From Puniceicoccaceae bacterium (lineage in GTDB: Bacteria; Verrucomicrobiota; Verrucomicrobiia; Opitutales; Opitutaceae): 35,103 nucleotides of DNA. The notes under the pieces are model-generated. The model saw nothing but the letters and a program-made list of their open reading frames with translations. It was not told the origin of the DNA and did no database searches. A program made the position numbers and the translations under genes. This document shows positions 17,701 to 25,420 of this stretch, piece after piece; the first letter of the stretch is position 1, and each line of letters starts with the position of its first letter. The stretch spans positions 1 through 35,103 of the forward strand of contig REEB01000120.1 in NCBI GenBank assembly GCA_007695295.1, written 5' to 3'.

Positions 17701-17729
17701 AGGAGGGGCAGGAGGCGGCGCGGGTTCAT
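14724..17729 (-). CDS. Secreted clan GH-A glycoside hydrolase with an inserted carbohydrate-binding-like domain
   Basis: About 1001 residues from the ATG at 17729, which yields a clean signal peptide (MNPRRLLPLLLCTPMPLWA); an ATG 18 bases upstream would add MPDLRS. After a jelly-roll domain of the CBM4/9/16/22 type (about 25-165) comes a TIM barrel beginning FFGTNVGGRAAF and INLVRFHH. KIEINNENS gives the acid/base Glu387 and YSISEYDH the nucleophile Glu723. The 336 residues between them far exceed the usual 100-150, because a second jelly-roll domain (roughly 455-590, with LYTLSFCIRGEE and GRVEIDDVRL) is inserted. A C-terminal beta-rich domain follows. The relation to GH5-like enzymes is clear at clan level; family and substrate are not. 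Divergent from the GH10 gene. Confidence 0.85.
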   Translation of the reverse strand: MNPRRLLPLLLCTPMPLWANLTEIETERHGTWILEEHAGARAVVLETDRGLRLSVRRPGTADWHVQLYRRDVGLEAGDCYLLRYRIRSGPGRFYSVGATADGEDHRGVGLWHDGEARRGWREVEIPFRAVDPIPGRTRLPNFQFGRARGSFWIDGVELEALEADPCDGTALERPTAFYPYVTPADQALEGSAWSAAHLNAAPAGADGRIVAQDGRFLASGTGERIRFFGTNVGGRAAFLSPEEADRAAGILASYGINLVRFHHLQNMWEPPGGFIWKPDAIDREIDPDQLDKLDYFIAALKARGIYSNLNLTTARRYHPDMGFPESVYAIEDLGMTFAFMKKVDKFDQRMIELQRDYARELLDRVNPYTGNHYRDEPALVKIEINNENSLVGWPGEPAGHRLHELPEPWRGELRERWNDWLAERHASHEDLVAAWFGAEAGLGASLLPGGHPWSNANIGEGNVHFAPSLGQPEPAIVVSIESNPGPDWFVQAHLPGLTLREGGLYTLSFCIRGEEPGLARVTVNRDIPDWRNHGVDAVVPVETGWGSHSFVFTASDVLAGHVRVAFVVGGLRGRVEIDDVRLRPGANPEAVLGGTLDGRSIGLLSSGPAAAFRDYARFLADVETAYAQGMRAFLREDLGFADTMIIDTQFAYGGVTAFTREAGMEFADNHGYWQHPAFEAGVDWDPERWSIQNSPMSPLSGGGALLGSLARGRPEGLPYSISEYDHPAPSDYQAEMLPLLAWVASLQDWDALYLFSWNAHATGPEARRISGWFDVSSNPAKLTFLPQAATLFREARVAALPATTVLDLPADPLRAGLSFEGAWRQVGSPPDPLRHRLAVRIGDGEAARKIVAGAVDSPARREEGLRGDWVHFESGEAVAVAGRVGGECIETAYGSFTFGRFGRDFAALMLGPVGDRLHLAVVAGVENTGQEWNADRTSVGTQWGESPTLLERVPVRFRPAEPLLVRPIDDELQPGEPLEADAEGWIDLGSVDTPRFLLERL

Positions 17730-17862
17730 GGAGCGCAAGTCTGGCACCGGCGGCAGGCGGGATCAATCCAACCCCGCGGGTCCGATCCGCGGAGGGACGG
17801 GCAAGCTGCTGTATCCGTAAAGTTGCCTTCCGCTTCCGGCCCCGCGGGGTAAATTTGGCTCC
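17730..17862. promoter_or_regulatory. Divergent promoter region of the two glycoside hydrolases
   Basis: These 133 bases separate two divergently transcribed secreted hydrolases. They contain two copies of the palindrome CCGCGG separated by seven bases (within CCGCGGGTCCGATCCGCGG). That could be an operator shared by both genes; no convincing -35/-10 pair is visible. Confidence 0.35.
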
Positions 17863-19674
17863 ATGTCACCCCGCTCCCTTCGCTTTCTCGTCACGCCCGT
17901 TCTTCTGCTTGCCCTCACCGCGGCCGGGTGCGCAGCCAATGAACCCCCGCCACCCGGCGGCACCGCCCTTTGGGACGGCAGCTCGCTGCCCAACATCACC
18001 GTGAGCGGCAGCGCCCACGGCTCGGGTGAAGTCGTTGCACTGGAGGGAGAGCCCTTCGCCGAAGCCCTTCGCATCACCACCCGCTCGCAGCCCGCCACCA
18101 ACTGGGGCCTCGAGGCCGGCGCGCACGTGCCCGGCGAGATCCGGCCGGGCGATGTGGTTTTTCTGCGGCTCTGGGTGCGGGCGCTGGATTTCCCGCCTGA
18201 GACCGGGGAGGCGCGGATGGTGGTCAACTTCCAGATCGGGCCGCCTTCCTTCTCGAAATCCCTCGCCCAGCAGATCGGCTTCGGGCGGGAATGGCGGCGC
18301 TTCGACTTTCCCTTCCAGGTCCGGCACGACGACGCCGGCGGAGGCTACCGGCTCGCGCTCCATCTCGGCTTCCCGCCCCAAGTCATCGAAATCGGCAGGG
18401 TGGAGGTCTTCAACTACCGCGACCGTGTCGCCGTCGAAGACCTGCCCACGACCCGCCTCACCTACCCCGGCCGGGAGGCGGACGCACCTTGGAGAGCTGC
18501 GGCGGAGGCCCGCATCCGCGAGATCCGCCAAGGCGATGTCCGCTTGCGGGTGCTCGACGCGGACGGACAAGCGGTATCCGGACACCGACTACGCATCGAA
18601 CAGCAGCGCCACCACTTCGGCTTCGGCACCGCCGTCGCCGCCGATCATCTTGTGGAGCAAGGGGCGGACAACGACCGCTACCGCAGCGAGGTCCTGCGGC
18701 TCTTCAACACCACCGTGATCGAAAACCACCTCAAGTGGCCCTTCTACGAAACTTGGGGCCGCGAGGCCGCCCACGCCGCCGTGGAGTGGCTCAACCGCCA
18801 CGAACTCCCGGTCCGGGGGCATGTGCTCGTCTGGCCCGGCTTCCGCAATCTCCCGGCCGACTTGCGCGACCTCGCCGACGATCACCCGGCCCTCCGCCGC
18901 CGCATCGACACGCACATCCGGTACATGACGACCACCTTCCGCGGCAAACTCTACGAGTGGGACGCCGTCAACGAACCCTTCGACAACCATGACCTCCTCG
19001 ACATCCTCGGACGCGAGGAAATGGTCCGCTGGTTTCGCATCGCCCGGGATGGGGACCCCGATGCCCTCCTCTACCTCAACGACTACCCGCAGATGGACCA
19101 TAGCAGCATCGGCATCGGCCACCTCGGACACTTTGAGGAGACAATCGCCTTTCTCCTCGAGCACGGCGCGCCGCTGGACGGCATCGGCTTCCAGGGCCAC
19201 ATCCGCAGCAACGGCATCCCCCCCGCCAGTGTGCTCGCGGTGCTCGACCATTTCAGCCGCTTCGGCCTCCCCATCTCCATCACCGAATACGACATGGCCA
19301 CCCAGGACGAAGAGCTGCAGGCCGACCACCTCCGCGATTTCTACACCGCCTGCTTCAGTCACCCGAGCGTCAACCAGATCATGATGTGGGGCTTCTGGGA
19401 AGGCCGGCACTGGCGGCCGGAGGCGGCCCTCTTCCGCCGCGACTGGTCGCGCAAACCGATCCTGGACCGCTACGAGAAGCTCATCTTCGAGCACTGGTGG
19501 AGCCGCGAAAGCGGCCGCTCCGGCGCCGACGGGGGTTTCACCGCCCGCCTCTTCCACGGGGACCACCGGGTCACCGTGTATCCGGAAGATGGCGACAGAC
19601 CGCTGGCGAGCAGCGACTTTGCGGTTCGCCCCGGCGAGGCGGAGACGGTCGTGGAAATCCGCCTGCCGCATTGA
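17863..19674 (+). CDS. GH10 endo-1,4-beta-xylanase, lipoprotein
   Basis: Family 10 glycoside hydrolase that cleaves internal beta-1,4 bonds of xylan by a retaining mechanism, 603 residues. A lipoprotein signal peptide ends at LTAAGC, so it is probably anchored in an outer membrane or on the surface. A CBM22/CBM4-9-like jelly roll spans about 30-190, with a short linker domain before the GH10 barrel (from about HFGFGTAV). WDAVNEPF carries the acid/base Glu371 and ISITEYDM the nucleophile Glu475; MMWGFWEG is the typical last-strand signature. A small beta domain closes the protein. Start ATG at 17863. The adjacent divergent GH-A enzyme suggests joint action on a hemicellulose. Confidence 0.95.
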   Translation: MSPRSLRFLVTPVLLLALTAAGCAANEPPPPGGTALWDGSSLPNITVSGSAHGSGEVVALEGEPFAEALRITTRSQPATNWGLEAGAHVPGEIRPGDVVFLRLWVRALDFPPETGEARMVVNFQIGPPSFSKSLAQQIGFGREWRRFDFPFQVRHDDAGGGYRLALHLGFPPQVIEIGRVEVFNYRDRVAVEDLPTTRLTYPGREADAPWRAAAEARIREIRQGDVRLRVLDADGQAVSGHRLRIEQQRHHFGFGTAVAADHLVEQGADNDRYRSEVLRLFNTTVIENHLKWPFYETWGREAAHAAVEWLNRHELPVRGHVLVWPGFRNLPADLRDLADDHPALRRRIDTHIRYMTTTFRGKLYEWDAVNEPFDNHDLLDILGREEMVRWFRIARDGDPDALLYLNDYPQMDHSSIGIGHLGHFEETIAFLLEHGAPLDGIGFQGHIRSNGIPPASVLAVLDHFSRFGLPISITEYDMATQDEELQADHLRDFYTACFSHPSVNQIMMWGFWEGRHWRPEAALFRRDWSRKPILDRYEKLIFEHWWSRESGRSGADGGFTARLFHGDHRVTVYPEDGDRPLASSDFAVRPGEAETVVEIRLPH

Positions 19675-19694
19675 GCCCCCGCCTTCCGGGGGGC
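19675..19694 (+). terminator. Terminator-like hairpin after the GH10 gene
   Basis: GCCCCC (19675-19680) pairs with GGGGGC (19689-19694) directly after the GH10 stop codon and is followed by AATTTCCC. Position and stem strength fit an intrinsic terminator with a weak T tract. Confidence 0.5.
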
Positions 19695-19754
19695 AATTTC
19701 CCTTCGCCTTAGGCTTGCGCATCCGGCCGGGTCGCAAAACCTCTTGCTCCGACC

Positions 19755-20135
19755 ATGAGCCCCGATCACCTACTCCGGGAATGGATGGCGCGGATCCGCG
19801 AACGCGCCCTGGAGCCCCTGCTCGGCTTGTACCAGCCGGACGCCATCCTCATCCCCACTTTTTCCAACCGGTTCCTCCGCACCGCCGAAGACCGGCGGGC
19901 CTACTTCCAGCGCCTCTTTGACCGCGAGGAGCTGGGCATCGCACTGCACGAGAAGACGATCACCACCCAAGCCATCGGGGACTCGATGCACTGCCTCTCC
20001 GGCGTCTACCGTTGGGAAACGGGCATCGTGGGCAATGCCTTCGCCTTCGAAGCCCGTTTCACCTTCGTGGCGGATCTTTCCGGACCCGACCCCATCCTCC
20101 ACCACCACTCATCGCGGATCCCGCGCTCCAACTGA
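19755..20135 (+). CDS. NTF2-like / CaMKII-association-domain protein
   Basis: A 126-residue protein with the cone-shaped NTF2-like fold, of the SnoaL/CaMKII-association branch. WMARIRERALEPLLGLYQPDAILIPTFSN is the opening helix and strand, FVADLSGPDPILHHHSSRIP the ending. Related bacterial proteins bind small molecules or assemble as oligomers; no catalytic function can be assigned. It starts at ATG 19755, 80 bases after the GH10 gene and past the hairpin. The next gene begins 20 bases after its stop, so those two are probably co-transcribed. Confidence 0.85.
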   Translation: MSPDHLLREWMARIRERALEPLLGLYQPDAILIPTFSNRFLRTAEDRRAYFQRLFDREELGIALHEKTITTQAIGDSMHCLSGVYRWETGIVGNAFAFEARFTFVADLSGPDPILHHHSSRIPRSN

Positions 20136-20155
20136 ACCCCACCGCACCCATCACC

Positions 20156-21025
20156 ATGAATTTTCCCAAATACTGGGCCAAAGGCAGCCATACCGGGACC
20201 GGACCGGACGGACGGGAAATGACCCTCGAAGCCTACGGCTGGTCCGAGCAGAGCGTGGATGAGGCGAAAGCGCTGGGCGGGGAACGGGCCCGGCGGGCCA
20301 TCGAACGCGGCTTCCTCTTCCAAAAACGGCGCGAATACGACTACGGGGACGCACCCCTGCGCGAGGAAGTGGTCGACCGCATCCAACTCGAAGGCCGCAC
20401 CATCGCTCTCATCACCCGCAACCGCTACGGGGCGCTCGTCCTCAACACCGCGCGGGTGATGTTCGTGGATGTGGACTTTCCCCGCCCGCCCCGCCCGCCC
20501 CCGGTCGGCATCCTCCAGAGCCTGCTCCTGCTCCTCGGCCGCGGCGAACCACCGCCCAAGCCACCATCAGCCGCCGAGCTGGGCATGCAGCGGCTCACCG
20601 CATGGGCCGCCGCCCACCCGGACAAAAGCCTCCGCATCTACCGCACCCGCGCCGGCCTGCGCCTCCTCTTCACAGACGCCCTCTACCAGGCCCGGAGCCC
20701 CGAAGTCGCCGGCCTGCTCGAAAGCCTCGGCTCGGATCCGCTCTACCGCCGCCTGACCGAGCGCCAGGACTGCTTTCGCGCCCGCCTCACCCCCAAGCCC
20801 TGGCGCTGCGGTCAACGCCGTCCGCCGGCACCGTATCCGCTTCTCGACGACACGGAACGGGCCGCCCACCGCCAGTGGGAGACCACCTACCATGAGACCA
20901 TCAAGGCGTTCGCAGTCTGCCGGCTCCTGGAAACGGTCGGTTCTCCCGCCGGACATCCGGAAGTGGAGAAAGTCATCGCCGTCCACGACGCCCTCACCCT
21001 CGACGGCGACAAACCCTTGGCCTGA
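20156..21025 (+). CDS. Conserved protein of unknown function
   Basis: A 289-residue protein without signal peptide or clear membrane span. It begins MNFPKYWAKG and has a charged N-terminal region with YDYGDAPLREEVV, which I believe recurs in uncharacterised bacterial proteins. VMFVDVDF is followed some 65 residues later by IYRTRAGLRLLFTD. That order resembles, weakly, the hhDhD and TxxGGxH motifs of archaeo-eukaryotic primase-like domains, but the histidine is absent and the match may be chance. Cysteines and an aromatic-rich C-terminal half follow. ATG at 20156 was chosen because upstream codons overlap the previous gene. Likely in an operon with the NTF2-like gene. Confidence 0.75.
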   Translation: MNFPKYWAKGSHTGTGPDGREMTLEAYGWSEQSVDEAKALGGERARRAIERGFLFQKRREYDYGDAPLREEVVDRIQLEGRTIALITRNRYGALVLNTARVMFVDVDFPRPPRPPPVGILQSLLLLLGRGEPPPKPPSAAELGMQRLTAWAAAHPDKSLRIYRTRAGLRLLFTDALYQARSPEVAGLLESLGSDPLYRRLTERQDCFRARLTPKPWRCGQRRPPAPYPLLDDTERAAHRQWETTYHETIKAFAVCRLLETVGSPAGHPEVEKVIAVHDALTLDGDKPLA

Positions 21026-21070
21026 CTCCGCCGGGCAGTCAGAACGGCACCTCCCGATCGCCCCGCATCC

Positions 21071-21262
21071 GTAGCGGAGCCGCGGAGCGGCTTCGTCTCC
21101 CAACGGCAACGGCCGGACCCTCCCCACGAAAGCGCATCCGCGCTTCCGCTACGCCCGGGCCACCTGCGCCCATAACAGGGCGCGGTCAACACGCGCCCCC
21201 TTAGTCTCCCAACGGCAACGCCGGACCCTCCCCAAGAAAGCGCTTCCACGCTCCCGCTGCGC
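21071..21262. repeat. Palindromic intergenic repeat with a duplicated half
   Basis: Bases 21071-21096 and 21126-21152 form an imperfect inverted repeat whose outer ends are GTAGCGGA and TCCGCTAC, enclosing a loop of about 30 bases. The loop plus right arm (21095-21154) recurs directly at 21204-21262 with about six differences in 60. The element lies between convergent genes and looks like a REP-type repeat present as one and a half copies. Confidence 0.65.
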
Positions 21263-21278
21263 GCAAAGGTGAACGCGG

Positions 21279-21695
21279 TCAGGCGAAGAGTTCGCCGTCG
21301 CGGAAAAAGCGCTTCAGCTCGGCCCGGGCGGTCTCCGGACTGTCGGAGGCGTGGACGACGTTTTTCATCACGTCGGTGCCGAAATCACCACGGATGGTGC
21401 CCTTGGCGGCCTTGGTGGAGTCGGTCGGACCGAGGAGTTCGCGGATTTTCTCGACAGCATTTTCACCGCGCAGGGCGAGAAAAATGACGGGGCGTGAACT
21501 CATGAAGGCCTCGATTTCGGGGAAGAAAGGTTTGTCCGCCACGTGAGCGTAATGCTCACGGAGGATCCGGCTGTCCAGGCGGGCCATCTTGCAGCCGACA
21601 ATCGCAAAACCGGCCTTTTCAAAGCGGTCGATCACCGTGCCGGCGATGCCCTTTTCGAGGCAGTCGGGCTTGAGAATGATAAAGGAGGTTTCCAT
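21279..21695 (-). CDS. ndk: Nucleoside diphosphate kinase
   Basis: Transfers the terminal phosphate from ATP to (d)NDPs through a phosphohistidine. The 138-residue product has the normal family length. SFIILKPD supplies Lys9, and NVVHASDSPETA contains the phosphorylated His115. It begins at ATG 21695, 17 bases after fabF on the same strand, so it is likely the last gene of the fatty-acid synthesis run. Some residues differ from typical Ndk (for example FMSSRPVIFLALRGENAV for the usual SGPVVAMVWEGENAV), but all the active-site elements I can check are present. Confidence 0.95.
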   Translation of the reverse strand: METSFIILKPDCLEKGIAGTVIDRFEKAGFAIVGCKMARLDSRILREHYAHVADKPFFPEIEAFMSSRPVIFLALRGENAVEKIRELLGPTDSTKAAKGTIRGDFGTDVMKNVVHASDSPETARAELKRFFRDGELFA

Positions 21696-21712
21696 GTAAA
21701 AGGCGGGCCGGA

Positions 21713-22966
21713 TCAGTCGATCGCCCGGAAGACCAGGCTGGCGTTCTGCCCGCCGAAGCCGAGATTATTGGTCAGGACGGCGCGCACCTTCGCCTGCCGG
21801 GCCTCGTTGGGAACGTAGTCGAGATCGCAGTCCGGATCAGGCTCCTCGTAATTGATCGTGGGAGGCACCGCTCCTTCGGCGATGACCTTGGCGCAGGCGG
21901 CGGACTCGATGCCACCGGCGGCGCCGAGGAGGTGGCCGGTCATCGACTTGGTCGAACTCATCATGAGCCGCCGGGCATGGTCGCCGAAGACGGATTTCAC
22001 CGCGAGGGTTTCAAACTTGTCGTTGTAAGGGGTGGAGGTGCCGTGCGCGTTGAGGTAACCGATCTCTTCGGGCCGGCACCCGGCGTCGGCGAGAGCCCGG
22101 CCCATGGCCAGGGAGAGCCCGCGGCCCTCGGGGTCGGGCTGGGTGATGTGATAGGCGTCGCAGGAGGCGGCATAGCCGGACAGCTCACAGTAGATGCGGG
22201 CGCCGCGGGCGCGGGCGTGCTCGAGGTCTTCGAGGATGAGAATGCCGGCGCCTTCGCCCATGACAAAGCCGTCGCGCCCGCGGTCGAAGGGCCGGCTGGC
22301 GCGGGTGGGCTCGTCGTTGCGCGTGCTCATGGCCTTCATGGAGCAGAAGCCGGCATAGCCGAGCGCGGTGATGGCAGCCTCGCTGCCGCCGGCGATCATG
22401 ACCTTGGCCTCGCCGGTGCGGATGGTCTTGAGGGCTTCGCCAATGCAATGGGCGGCGGTGGCGCAGGCGCTGACAATGGAGTAGTTGGGGCCGCGGGCGC
22501 CGAGATCGATGGCGACGATCCCGCTCGCCATGTTGGCGATGAGGGACGGGATCATGAAGGGGCTGATCTTGCGCGGTCCGCGCTCGAAAAGCACCCGGGC
22601 TTGGCTCTCGATGGTGTACATTCCGCCGATGCCGGAGCCGATGTAAACCCCGACCTGCTCGGGATTCTCGGTCGCGAGCTCAAGCCCCGAATCCTCCACC
22701 GCAAGCCGGCTGGCGGCGACGGCGAGGTGGGTGTAGCGATCGTTGCGGCGGACCTCTTTGGGATCCATCCAAGCGGTGGCGTCGAACTCGCGGACTTCGC
22801 CGCCGATTTTGCTGGTAAACTCCGCGGTGTCGAAAGCGGTCACGCGGTCGATGCCGCTGCGGCCGGCGAGCAGCGCATCCCAGAAGGGATCGATGCCAAT
22901 GCCGAGGGAGGTGACCACACCCAGCCCGGTGACCGCTACCCGAGTCTGGGAAGGGTTAGATGCCAT
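21713..22966 (-). CDS. fabF: 3-oxoacyl-[acyl-carrier-protein] synthase II (FabF)
   Basis: Condensing enzyme that elongates acyl-ACP with malonyl-ACP in type II fatty acid synthesis. The 417-residue thiolase-fold protein has the full triad: Cys168 in VSACATAAH, His308 in [11 protein letters not shown] and His345 in [12 protein letters not shown]. This is the Cys-His-His arrangement and spacing of E. coli FabF, shifted by five. The N-terminus [13 protein letters not shown] and the C-terminal [14 protein letters not shown] are typical. It lies between acpP (57 bases upstream) and ndk (17 bases downstream) on the minus strand. Confidence 0.97.
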   Translation of the reverse strand: MASNPSQTRVAVTGLGVVTSLGIGIDPFWDALLAGRSGIDRVTAFDTAEFTSKIGGEVREFDATAWMDPKEVRRNDRYTHLAVAASRLAVEDSGLELATENPEQVGVYIGSGIGGMYTIESQARVLFERGPRKISPFMIPSLIANMASGIVAIDLGARGPNYSIVSACATAAHCIGEALKTIRTGEAKVMIAGGSEAAITALGYAGFCSMKAMSTRNDEPTRASRPFDRGRDGFVMGEGAGILILEDLEHARARGARIYCELSGYAASCDAYHITQPDPEGRGLSLAMGRALADAGCRPEEIGYLNAHGTSTPYNDKFETLAVKSVFGDHARRLMMSSTKSMTGHLLGAAGGIESAACAKVIAEGAVPPTINYEEPDPDCDLDYVPNEARQAKVRAVLTNNLGFGGQNASLVFRAID

Positions 22967-23023
22967 GTCAGCAGGTGGCCGAAGAGCGCGAGCCGGCGCA
23001 ACGGTGCGAGATGCCGCGGTGGC

Positions 23024-23284
23024 TCAGGCGCCGGACTTTTGCTCGATGTATTTGATCACATCGCCGACGGTCTGGAGCTTCTCCGCATCGGTCTCGGGGA
23101 TCTCCCCGGCGATTTCGTCTTTGAACTCCTCTTCGAAGGCCATGATCAGCTCGACCGTATCGAGAGAATCGGCACCGAGATCATCCAGGAAGGAAGCTTC
23201 GGGCGTAATCTGCTCCTCGTTAACACTCAACTGGTTAACGATGATCTCTTTGACGCGTTGTTCGATGGATTTGGTGTCGGCCAT
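23024..23284 (-). CDS. acpP: Acyl carrier protein
   Basis: Carries growing acyl chains on a 4'-phosphopantetheine arm. The 86-residue acidic four-helix protein has the attachment site [10 protein letters not shown] with Ser40. The ATG at 23284 (MADTKSIEQ) gives the standard N-terminus; an in-frame ATG farther upstream would add 14 unlike residues. It lies between fabG (38 bases upstream) and fabF, the classic fabG-acpP-fabF order. Confidence 0.97.
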   Translation of the reverse strand: MADTKSIEQRVKEIIVNQLSVNEEQITPEASFLDDLGADSLDTVELIMAFEEEFKDEIAGEIPETDAEKLQTVGDVIKYIEQKSGA

Positions 23285-23322
23285 GGTGGTGGAAATTCGT
23301 GGGAGTAAGGAGCAATGGGACA

Positions 23323-24069
23323 TCACATCACCATGCCCCCGTCAACGGTAAAAACCTGACCCGTAATATAATTGGCCTCCTCAGAACAGAGGTAGGTGAC
23401 GAGGCCCGCGACGTCGGCCGGGGTGCCGTAGCGTTTGAGGGGGATGTTGGCCAGGATGGCGTCGGCGGCGGTCTCGGCGAGGGCGGCGGTCATATCGGTC
23501 TCGATGAAGCCGGGGGCGAGGGCGTTGCAGGTGATTTTGCGGGCGGCGAACTCCCGGGCGACGCTCTTGGTGAGGCCGATCATGCCGGCCTTGGCGGCGG
23601 CGTAGTTGGCCTGGCCGGCGTTGCCGCGCAGGCCGATGACGGAGGAGATGTTCACGATCCGGCCCCAGCGTTTCTGGGTCATGGGGCGGCCGAGGTGCTT
23701 GATCCAGTGAAAGCAGGCAGTGAGGTTGGTGGCCAGAACGCTCTCCCAGTCCTCGCTGCTCATGCGAAAGAGAAGTCCGTCCCGGGTAATGCCGGCGTTG
23801 TTGACGAGGATGTCCACATGGCCGATCTCGGCCTGGATTTTTTCGCAGGCGGCGGCGACCGCGGCGCCATCGGCCACATCGACGGCGAGGGACTCGGCCG
23901 CCCCCCCCGCGGAGCGGATGGCTTCGGCGGCGGAGCCGCAGCTCCCGGCGGATTTGCTGACGCAGATCACGCGCACGCCCTGGGCGGCCAAGTCGGCGGC
24001 AATGGCCCGGCCAATGCCGCGCCCGGCGCCGGTGACGAGCGCGGTTCGGTTTTCAAAGGTTAACTTCAT
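23323..24069 (-). CDS. fabG: 3-oxoacyl-[acyl-carrier-protein] reductase (FabG)
   Basis: NADPH-dependent short-chain dehydrogenase that reduces 3-ketoacyl-ACP. The 248 residues carry the cofactor motif TGAGRGIG (13-20), NNAG (90-93), Asn115 and the catalytic Ser143, Tyr156 and Lys160 in [28 protein letters not shown] and the C-terminal [11 protein letters not shown] are typical of FabG. It directly precedes acpP and follows the diflavin reductase by 36 bases. Confidence 0.96.
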   Translation of the reverse strand: MKLTFENRTALVTGAGRGIGRAIAADLAAQGVRVICVSKSAGSCGSAAEAIRSAGGAAESLAVDVADGAAVAAACEKIQAEIGHVDILVNNAGITRDGLLFRMSSEDWESVLATNLTACFHWIKHLGRPMTQKRWGRIVNISSVIGLRGNAGQANYAAAKAGMIGLTKSVAREFAARKITCNALAPGFIETDMTAALAETAADAILANIPLKRYGTPADVAGLVTYLCSEEANYITGQVFTVDGGMVM

Positions 24070-24105
24070 GCAGCGGTGGGTCGGTGAATCAGGTGTGGGC
24101 TCGTT

Positions 24106-25272
24106 TCAGTAGACGTCGCGCTGGTAGCGTCGATCTTTTTTCATCTGCTTGACGTAGTCGGCGGCTCCGGCGGCGTCGAGCCCGGCGCCCTGGGCGATGA
24201 TGTCATGGAGGGCGGCATCCACATCCTTGGCCATGCGCTTGGCGTCGCCGCAGACGTAGAAGATCGCCCCACCGTCGAGCCACTTCCAAATCTCGGAGGC
24301 GTGCTCGAGCATGCGGTTTTGGACGTAGATTTTGTGTTCTTGGTCGCGGGACCAGGCGAGGTCGAGGCGGTGGAGCTTGCCGTCGCGGTGCCAGGCATCG
24401 AACTCCTCGCCGTAGAGGTAATCGGTGGCGTGGTGCTGGTCGCCGAAGAAGAGCCAGTTGCGGCCGGTGGCCCCGGTGGCGATGCGCTCCTGGAGAAAGG
24501 CCCGGAAGGGAGCGACCCCGGTGCCGGGGCCGACCATGATGATGTCGCGCTCGGGATCCTCGGGCAGGCCGAAGTGGGCGGAGGCGACGAAGACCGGCAC
24601 GGTTTGCTGGTGTGGCTGGACGCGGTCAGCCACAAAAGTCGAGCAAACCCCGAGCCGCTGGCGGTTGTTCGTCTGATACCGGACCACCGCGATGGTGAGG
24701 TGGACTTCATCGGGGTGGCAGACCGGGGAAGAGGCGATGGAGTAGAGCCGGGGCACGAGCTTGCGCAACTCGGGGACAAGTTCCTTGGGGTCGATCCGGG
24801 CGCCGGGAAACTCTTCCAGCAGGTCGATGATCTCGCGCTGGGAAAGGTAGTCCTGCAGCCGCTCGGCAAACTCCGGCATGAGGAGCTTTTCGAGCTGCTC
24901 GCGGGAGTGGGGGTTCTCCAGCCGCGGAAGGAGAAACTGGAGGGTCTTCTTTGTGGGCGTGGCGAGGGAAACCCGGCTGAGGAGTGCTTCGCACAGGGGA
25001 AGCACTTCATCCGAGCGCGGCGGGGAGACCGGCTCCTCGCCGGTGGCGCCGAGCAGCCGGATGACCTCCTCGACCAGTTCGGGGGGGTTCTGCGGAAAAA
25101 TCCCGAGGGAATCCCCGCACTTGTACGCGAGGCCGCTGCCCTTGATGTCGACCACGAAGTGGCGGGTTTCCTTGGCCGAGCCGGAGCCGCTGAGGAGGCG
25201 GTTTTCCCGGATGAGCGCGGGGAAGGGGTTGTCTTTATTATAGAGGGCCTGGGTAGCGGGGGTTGGATCCAT
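24106..25272 (-). CDS. Sulfite reductase flavoprotein-like NADPH:FAD reductase without flavodoxin domain
   Basis: A 388-residue FAD- and NADPH-binding reductase of the CysJ / cytochrome P450 reductase type. It contains the connecting domain and FAD site (PRLYSIASS, 174-182; GVCS, 208-211), the NADPH site (GPGTGVAPFRAFLQER, 248-263) and FYVCGDAKRMAKDV. It ends DVY, close to the C-terminal aromatic that stacks on FAD. The FMN-binding flavodoxin domain of CysJ is absent, so electrons must pass to a separate carrier or directly to a partner. Start ATG 25272 (MDPTPATQAL); the open frame continues upstream but reads as Pro/Gly-rich non-family sequence. No sulfite reductase beta gene lies nearby; the next gene is fabG. 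Confidence 0.88.
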   Translation of the reverse strand: MDPTPATQALYNKDNPFPALIRENRLLSGSGSAKETRHFVVDIKGSGLAYKCGDSLGIFPQNPPELVEEVIRLLGATGEEPVSPPRSDEVLPLCEALLSRVSLATPTKKTLQFLLPRLENPHSREQLEKLLMPEFAERLQDYLSQREIIDLLEEFPGARIDPKELVPELRKLVPRLYSIASSPVCHPDEVHLTIAVVRYQTNNRQRLGVCSTFVADRVQPHQQTVPVFVASAHFGLPEDPERDIIMVGPGTGVAPFRAFLQERIATGATGRNWLFFGDQHHATDYLYGEEFDAWHRDGKLHRLDLAWSRDQEHKIYVQNRMLEHASEIWKWLDGGAIFYVCGDAKRMAKDVDAALHDIIAQGAGLDAAGAADYVKQMKKDRRYQRDVY

Positions 25273-25420
25273 GTCGGCAGACGTGGAGAGTAGGCCACCC
25301 CCGGACGGCGGGGCAAGCGCGGACGGACCGCGCGGGAGTGGATTGCGCAGCGGGCGGGGGCCGGCCAAGCGGAGTGCCATCACGAAGAATGCGAGTCCAC
25401 CGAGACCATGCCGGGATGCC

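Noticed and set aside
19755-21025. NTF2-like gene and its neighbour as a toxin-antitoxin pair
   Set aside because: Neither protein resembles a known toxin or antitoxin, and the neighbour is too large for the usual partner.
24205-25293. Open frame of over 360 codons antisense to the diflavin reductase
   Set aside because: Gly/Val/Glu-rich shadow frame, while the opposite strand carries every reductase motif.
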